From Misgurnus anguillicaudatus (Eukaryota > Chordata > Actinopteri > Cypriniformes > Cobitidae): a stretch of 64,000 bases of DNA. The stretch covers positions 14,847,501 to 14,911,500 of the forward strand of contig NC_073356.2 in NCBI RefSeq assembly GCF_027580225.2. The letters run 5' to 3'. How positions within the stretch are numbered: position 1 is the first letter of the stretch; each line of letters begins with the position of its first letter. A program made the translations under genes and the position numbers. Shown one piece after another: positions 58,310 to 64,000 of the stretch. The notes under the pieces are model-generated. The model had not been told where the DNA came from. It made no database searches and saw only the letters and a program-made list of their open reading frames with translations.

Positions 58310-60713
58310 TGTCACAGGGTGACGATCTTTTGGGCGGAACCAAAAGTTGGGAAACTTTGGTTCCGCCCGGATGTTTTCGCCCAGACCGGGAAGAGAAAAC
58401 ACCGGACATCTGGTAGCATCGCGAGGGCTGTAATCAGCCAAACAAAGCACAGCTGTGGGTTGTTAAGAGGAGCGCCGGGCGATTGGAAGATTGCAGCACC
58501 CAGAAGAGTACTTAAGAGCAGTTTAAACCACAGTTTGGTTCGTTGTTGGTGTGTATTGAAGTGCTGAGTTGTGCTCGCCTAATACGCTGATCGATCGCTG
58601 TACTTGTCTCTCTCTCGTCTTGTGTATGGATGTATGTTGATGGAGATATGGAAAACCTTGTGGGTTGAAGAACGAACGAACGCTGACACCTGGAGAAGAG
58701 AAACAAAGGCGGAGGACACGTATTGCTGTGAGTAAACACCGGTGGGACTAGTGTGTTTTTGGTGTCTGAAAACCACCCTGCGAGTGCATCTGAAGTGTTT
58801 ACGACGTGGAATAACGTAAGGAAACGTGGGACGAGGGAAGTACGGCAGCCGTGAGTAACCAAAACTCATTTGTTATTGGAACCAATTGTACATGTCTGAC
58901 TGGTAAATCTGTCGAGTGCCTCCAAGAGAGGAAGGACGGCCCTACCCCTGAGTCAGTGTGGTGTGTGAGCCGAAGGATCCTTTTATGAAGCAGCTACAGT
59001 GACGAAACAAACACTAGGCCGTGTTATCATCGCCGTATTCCGCCCAGAGCGAAGTAGAGGAAGACGGGCGTCTTATTTGTGTGCACTGAGCGTGGTGGGT
59101 GAGTCTTTGGATGTAGAAATTTTCACTTTGAAGTGGTGCCGTGTAATGCTGTGTATTGCAGTGGAATTGCTGTGTCTTGTCAGACGTATCCCCGCCTCCA
59201 CTCATTCGTTAAGGGAAGACGAAGAGGCAAGCGGTCCTAGAAAGAACTTGTAGATAATTATGCTGTGAATGTGCTTCAGGTTGGAATAACGGAGCGGCAT
59301 CCTGGAGTGATTCCTCCGCCAAACAGTCGGCGGACCTTATTGCGTGGTGATGAAGAACTGTAGAGTCGGCAGCGTGTGAGTAAGACTTTGGACAAATAAT
59401 ATTATTACCTTACCCGTGTCCTTTTCATTGTCGCAGAGCTAGAGGCGAAGGAGATCCGCCGCCCCGAGGTCTCTACAAAAGGGCGCCCCTGTCCAGTGTT
59501 CGATCGCCCAACGGGTACCGAGGAAAGGGCAGCGCTCGACCCGGTGTGACGGCGTGACGTTCTCGCCCCTCTGCAGACCAACGAGCTCGCTGAGAGGGTT
59601 AGTCCCCGGCGCCCTGTAGGAACTACCGTCCAGCGGACACACTGTGGACGCCAGCTGTCGTAGGTCCACCACCCTGTAAAGTGTATACTAACCTGCTAAG
59701 TCTGTTGATCAACAGAGGTGAAGAGTGTGTCGTGCCTATTGACCTGAGAGGAGCCACCATTGGAAACCACGTGCTTACAGTACGACGAGAAGAGGTGAGA
59801 GAGCCATTCGAGTTAGATTCACTGTGTCCTTGTGTCCCAGCTGCCGTCTGTGGAGAGAGAGAGAACCAGCGTGAGCGCTAAGAAACCGAGCTGTGGAGAA
59901 ACCTGCACTTACCAAGAGCCGTAGTCAGCGAAGAGGTGAGAGAGCCATTCGAGTTAGATTCACTGTGTCCTTGTGTCCCAGCTGCCGTCTGTGGAGAGAG
60001 AGAGAACCAGCGAGCGCTAAGAAACCGAGCTGTGGAGAAACCTGCACTTACCAAGAGCTGTAGTCAGCGAAGAGGTGAGAGAGCCATTAGAGTTGGATTC
60101 ACTGTGTCCTTGTGCCCCAGCTGCTGTCTGTGGAGAGAGAGAACAGGAGTGAGCATTGAGAGAACGAGCCGCGAGAGAAACTGCATTTACCAAGGGTTGT
60201 AGCCAGCAAAGAGGTGAGAGCCATCCCGTCAGATTAATCCTGTCCTCTGTGTCCCAGTTACGGCCTGTGGAGAGAGAAAGAAAGGAGAGTGAGTCGACGA
60301 CAAAGAGTTGTGCGAGTTCAGGCGGTGGAGTGCCGCGAGCGCAATACAGGTACGCAGACAGGAAAAAGCAATACCAACACTCATTGTATTTTTGTTCTGC
60401 CTCCAGGAAGGAAGAGGAGGGTGCCACGGGCAGAAGGAACCAGAGGCGGGAGCCCGGTCCTCAACGTTACCCCCCTTCCCCCTGTTACCCACTCAGCCGT
60501 GGCCCCCCTGGAGGGCAGAGCCTGATATTAGTTTTAATTCCCCTTTCCCAAAGTCCCAGTACATTTTTAATATTTAAATAAATAAAGAATATTTTTATAC
60601 TTACCTGTCCTCGTTGTTGTCTGGTCATTGGGTTGGTTTTGGGGACTTTCTCGAGGTGGAAGTTGAGAAGGGGCGTGGCTTAACAATTAGCAGCCAGCCC
60701 CTGGCTTGTGACA
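58310..60713 (+). repeat. 5' LTR of a Ty3/gypsy element (about 2.4 kb)
   Basis: Starts TGTCACAGGGTGAC (58310) and ends GGCTTGTGACA (60713): TG...CA with inverted TGTCAC/GTGACA ends. A poly(A) signal AATAAA lies at 60581. Its ends and 3' part match the solo LTR at 22868-27217. It contains a four-unit tandem repeat. The primer-binding region after it reads TTTTGGCGTAGACGGCAGG (60716); the tRNA was not identified. The partner 3' LTR is beyond the window. Open frames inside (58999-59253, 60156-60581) are not recognisable genes. Confidence 0.75.
59789..60295. repeat. 140-bp tandem repeat, about 3.6 copies, within the LTR
   Basis: Units start at 59789, 59930, 60069 and about 60208 (GAAGAGGTGAGAGAGCCATT; GTGTCCTTGTGTCCCAGCTG; GAGAAACCTGCACTTACCAA). 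Periods are 141, 139 and 139. Each unit carries AGAGGTGAGAG, which resembles a splice donor in the sense direction. Confidence 0.92.
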
Positions 60714-60768
60714 GATTTTGGCGTAGACGGCAGGGTTCCACCTCGAGTTGAGTAACCAAGCTCGCCCA

Positions 60769-61707
60769 ATGACCGACAACGCGGGGCCCGCAGCCCAACC
60801 CCGTGCGGTGCCCGTCTTCATGGGCAGCCCATGGGTCCAAAAGTATGGAGGGACAGAGTCGGAAGTACGACTAACGGAATGGAAGGCCCAGTTGGAGTAT
60901 CTGGCCGACTTACAAGGCCTTAGTGCAGCCCAGCGGCTCCAGTTCGTATTGAACTCGCTAGAGGGAGAAGCGCGGCGAGAGGTACAAGCCGCCCACGAAG
61001 CTGTCCAAGCCAACGCCCAAACTATATTCCAGTTCCTCACCGAGCAATATGGTGACCACACCCCCGTAGCCGTCCTCCGTTCCCAATTCTTTAACTGTAA
61101 ACAAGGCCCCCGACAACCTATTAGAGCTTTTGCCCTGAGACTGCGAGAGCAGTTCACCCGGCTGCAGACCCGCCGCGATCATGGGCTGGGAGACGGGGAG
61201 ACCCTGCTGCTCGACCAATTCCTTCTGGGGATGAAAGAGGGCCCCGTGAGACAGAGTCTGAGGGTCCAGTTTCGGAGGGACCCTGACCTCACATTCGAAG
61301 ACCTAAGGAAGGAGGCGCTGGCCTTGGAGGGCGACGAGGTTGAAGTGAGTGAGACCCCAGTATGCGCGGCCGTAAGTGAAAACGCACCAACACAACCTGA
61401 GCGCACGGATTGGAAGCAGGCCCTGAAAGCAGAACTTTTGAAGGACGTCCGAGAGCAGATGTCAGAACTATCCAAGACTCTTCTGGGAGAGCTGCGCCAA
61501 GGTAGGGTGCGAGAGGAACCAAGGCCGGCACCCCGAGAGCGAGTATACTCGGAGAGGAGCCGAGAGCCACCCGGACGTACAAACCGCTATAATCGGCCCC
61601 GGTTCGAATGGGATGACCAGGGGCGACCAATCTGCAACCGTTGTGGTGAGCCAGGACACTATAGTCGTCAGTGTGGGCCCCGCAGGGCATCTGAAGGGGG
61701 TTTTTAG
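60769..61707 (+). CDS. Gag of the Ty3/gypsy element
   Basis: Starts at the first ATG of the frame (MTDNAGPAAQPR) after the LTR; the open frame also extends a little upstream without ATG. Capsid-like domain at about residues 15-170 (KYGGTESEVRLTEWKAQLEY, LNSLEGEARREV, FLTEQYGD, LLDQFLLGMKEGPVRQSLR). A Lys/Arg-rich segment follows, then one CCHC zinc knuckle near the C-terminus (CNRCGEPGHYSRQC). The frame is intact over its 312 residues and ends at TAG 61705-61707. This is the best preserved retroelement frame in the window. It would form the virus-like particle shell and bind element RNA. It ends in a GGGTTTT heptamer directly before the stop, a candidate frameshift site linking it to the next frame. 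Confidence 0.9.
   Translation: MTDNAGPAAQPRAVPVFMGSPWVQKYGGTESEVRLTEWKAQLEYLADLQGLSAAQRLQFVLNSLEGEARREVQAAHEAVQANAQTIFQFLTEQYGDHTPVAVLRSQFFNCKQGPRQPIRAFALRLREQFTRLQTRRDHGLGDGETLLLDQFLLGMKEGPVRQSLRVQFRRDPDLTFEDLRKEALALEGDEVEVSETPVCAAVSENAPTQPERTDWKQALKAELLKDVREQMSELSKTLLGELRQGRVREEPRPAPRERVYSERSREPPGRTNRYNRPRFEWDDQGRPICNRCGEPGHYSRQCGPRRASEGGF
61698..61704 (+). promoter_or_regulatory. Candidate -1 ribosomal frameshift site GGGTTTT
   Basis: In the gag frame the bases read G GGT TTT followed at once by TAG. This fits the X XXY YYZ slippery pattern. A -1 slip moves directly into the open frame that contains the protease, with no stop in between (61704 onward). No downstream pseudoknot was verified. 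Confidence 0.6.
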
Positions 61708-62132
61708 GTCGACCGCCCACAGTGGGTCGTGTGGCCGGGACCCCTCGAGAAGACCCGGGAAGAAGAGACAGCTCTAGGCAACAGATGGTCGGGCATAGCC
61801 CGATGGCGGAAGTAAAAGTGTGCGGCAAGTTGATTCAGTGCCTAATGGACACGGACTCCCAGGTGACGTTGTTTGCAGAAAGCCTCTCCAAGGAAATATT
61901 CGGAAGGCAAGGAACACAGGGCGCGGAGGCCCCCTGGCTGATGTTGAAGGGCGCCAACGGCCTAGAGATCCCCTATATCGGCTATCGTCTGACAGACCTC
62001 GAAGTCCACGGGGTGGTGGTCCCACAAAAAGGTGTGATCATTGTAGAAGACAGGTGTTTGGGCGTCCACCGAGCCCTACTGGGCATGAACGTCCTCTCCG
62101 AATGCTGGGAGGAATTATTCCAGGCTCAGTAG
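61704..62132 (+). pseudogene. Protease region of the Ty3/gypsy element
   Basis: In the -1 frame relative to gag. Retropepsin-like: GKLIQCLMDTDSQVTLF (about 61830) has Asp where the active-site Gly of D-T/S-G is expected. IPYIGYRLTDLEVHG and LLGMNVLSECW match the flap and C-terminal parts of such proteases. The frame ends at TAG 62130-62132, after which the same frame continues into RT. The active-site change and the stop indicate that this copy does not make working enzyme, unless the stop is read through. Confidence 0.75.
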
Positions 62133-64000
62133 ATCTCACCTACTGAGAGACCCAAGTGGGAGCGCGTAGTGGCTGACTGCCGCCGGGTCCAGATGAACCA
62201 GGTTCGTAGAGATCGGGAGGAAGTGGGAAGAGTAATGTGTCGTTTTGCTTTGTCTATTCCCCCTAGAAGTGAGGCTATCGTATGGGCCAGAGTGCCCCTT
62301 CGGGAAGCGAGCCCAGAGGAGTGGATATTGGTGGAGCAACACACAGACTGCCCACAAGTGGAGGTAGCACGGGGACTAGCGGCGGTCCACCGGGGGAGAA
62401 TTCCTGTGAGAGTACGAAATGAGCACCCCTACGCAGTACATTTACACCGACACCAGCGACTGGCCCGGCTGACGACGGTCACACCCCACCAGGTGAGGGA
62501 AGAGAGGGACGTCAGCTTTCGTCAGGTGTGCCCCACTGTGATTGAGGTGGCCCTGACACAAATGCATGCCCTGTCGAGTAACAAGAGGAGAGATGTGCCA
62601 AAACACCTTGCGGGTGAGTCATTGCAAGGGGAGGACCTGGAGCAGGTACAGACACAGAAATTACAGGCACTCCTTCGGAGGTGGCAACATGTGTTTGTGA
62701 GGCACGATGAGGATTATGGGTGCACCAGGGTGGTGGAACATCACATCCCCACTGGGGATGCAGGGCCGAGTAGGGAGAGGTACCGACCGATTCCACCTAC
62801 CTTGTACGCGGAGGTACGCACACTTCTGCAGGGCATGCTGGGCCGGGGCATCGTCAGGGAGAGTAGTAGCCCCTGGGCAGCCCCCATCGTGCTCGTGCAA
62901 AAGAAGACGGGAGCCTGGAGGTTCTGTGTGGACTATCGCAAGCTGAACTTGGTAACAAAGAAAGATGCTTTCCCCTTACCACGAATTGAAGACTCCCTCG
63001 CCAGCCTCACGCAGTCAGCCTGGTATTCCACCCTAGATCTGGCCAGTGGATATTGGCAGGTGCAAGTAGCCGAGGTAGACCGGGAGAAGACTGCCTTCAC
63101 GACCCCGTTCGGACTATTTGAATGGGACCGGATGCCTTTCGGGCTCTGCAACGCTCCGGCCACTTTCCAACGCTTGATGCAACGCTGCCTTGGAGGTCAG
63201 TTGATGGAGTCAGTGTTGGTATATTTGGATGATGTGATTGTGTATTCCCCAGATTTCGATTCACACCTCCGGCACCTAGAGGAAGTTTTTCCGAGCCATG
63301 GAAAAGTACGGGCTGAAGCTGCAGCCGGACAAATGCCACTTGCTGCGGCAAGAAGTTAAATTCTTAGGCCATGTGGTCAGCACGGCGGGGGTGGCCGTAG
63401 ACCCCGGAAAGGTCTCTGCGGTGAAGGATTGGAACGCGCCCAAGACTGTGAGGCAAGTACGATCCTTTTTGGGGTTCGTGGGATATTATAGGCGATTTAT
63501 TAAGGATTTTTCAAAGATTGCCAAGCCTCTTAACCAGTTGCTGGTGGGCACAGGACGAAGCCGGGGACGTGGGTCACCCTCCATTAACTGGGATGATAAT
63601 TGCAAGGTGGCTTTTCAGAAGCTGAAGCAGGAATTGTTACAGGCCCCCATTTTGGCGTACGCTGACTTTTCCAAACCTTTTGTTTTATATACAGACGCAA
63701 GCAACCTGGGGCTGGGGGCGGTATTGGCCCAACGGCAGGAAGGAACAGAGCGGGTGATCGCCTACGCGAGCCGAAGCCTCCACCCGGCAGAGAGGAACGA
63801 TGCCAATTACAGCTCCTTTAAACTGGAACTGCTGGCCCTGAAGTGGGCTTTGAGCGAGAAGTTTAAGGACTACCTTTGGGGAGCCAAGGTAACAGTCATC
63901 ACAGATAACAACCCTCTGGTGCATTTACAGACGGCGAAGCTGGGGGCCGTGGAACAGCGGTGGGTGGCTCAGCTGGCCAACTTTGACTACCAACTGCAGT
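62133..64000 (+). pseudogene. RT and RNase H of the Ty3/gypsy element, running off the window
   Basis: From after the TAG the frame stays open to 63359. A linker is followed by RT with SSPWAAPIVLVQKKTGAWRF, CVDYRKLN, STLDLASGYWQV, MPFGLCNAPATFQRLM and VLVYLDDVIVYS, the YLDD catalytic box. Near 63287-63291 a T run shifts the frame by one base. The continuation to the window end is in another frame, with the connection region (FLGHVVSTAGV, VRSFLGFVGYYRRFIKDF). RNase H follows (VLYTDASNLGLGAVLAQ, HPAERNDANYSSFKLELLAL, ITDNNPLVHL). The integrase and 3' LTR lie beyond 64000. Few lesions, so the copy is relatively young but inactive. Confidence 0.88.

Noticed and set aside
60017..60581. Several open frames of 78-141 residues before gag
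   Set aside because: They fall in the LTR, partly in its 140-bp repeat, with no retroelement domain.

Overview
This is a gene-poor, transposon-rich window from a vertebrate nuclear genome. A teleost fish is most likely, probably a cyprinid. The reasons are intron-containing secreted perforin genes in tandem, and a mixture of hAT, TTAA-target, P-like, Penelope, DIRS, L2 and Ty3/gypsy elements typical of such genomes. The organism call is an inference. All homology calls come from reading motifs by eye, without a database search.

Host genes. Four intact, same-strand perforin-1-like genes lie at about 7.86-10.1, 16.37-18.6, 43.3-45.5 and 53.3-55.4 kb. Each has a TATA-like box, a non-coding first exon, a coding exon of about 515 nt, a phase-2 intron of 85-90 nt, and a second coding exon of about 1.2 kb. 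They encode 572-578 residues: signal peptide, MACPF pore-forming domain, Cys-rich EGF-like segment and a C2 domain with the acidic Ca2+ loops. Pieces of their flanks also occur without a gene (13.04-13.25 and 29.7-29.93 kb; 27.9-28.2 kb), so the array grew by segmental duplication and was then split apart by transposons.

Mobile layer, left to right. 1.3-2.9 kb is a decayed Ty3/gypsy pol. 3.18-6.30 kb is a foldback element with a LINE in its loop. 6.46-7.42 kb is a hAT MITE with a perfect 8-bp target duplication. 10.3-16.0 kb holds a TTAA-like element, LINE remnants and two terminal-inverted-repeat (TIR) elements. 19.2-20.9 kb holds two more inverted-repeat elements. 21.99-27.22 kb is a MITE whose right target duplication was hit by a solo LTR, itself hit by three further elements. 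28.2-29.3 kb is an internally deleted hAT transposase. 32.4-39.5 kb is a nest: a P-like element with a THAP exon holds a MITE, which holds an L2 LINE, which holds a pogo-like element and a foldback element, and the foldback holds an LTR element. 39.8-43.2 kb is the copy-3 upstream flank loaded with hAT and hairpin insertions. 45.7-46.6 kb is a hAT MITE with a perfect 8-bp target duplication. 46.8-50.5 kb is an LTR element in gag-protease-integrase order. 50.5-52.5 kb is a DIRS-like fragment. 55.9-57.3 kb is a Penelope-like GIY-YIG 3' part followed by a hammerhead-like motif. 58.3-64.0 kb is a relatively young Ty3/gypsy element running off the window.

How it fits together. The only genes likely to act for the host are the perforins, secreted Ca2+-dependent pore formers of cytotoxic lymphocytes. 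Everything else is mobile DNA, mostly broken, whose insertion order can be read from nesting and target-site duplications. The most useful items for follow-up are the hammerhead-like motif, the protease-before-integrase LTR element, the gag/pol slip site at 61.7 kb, the mosaic structure of the perforin copies, and the datable nests.
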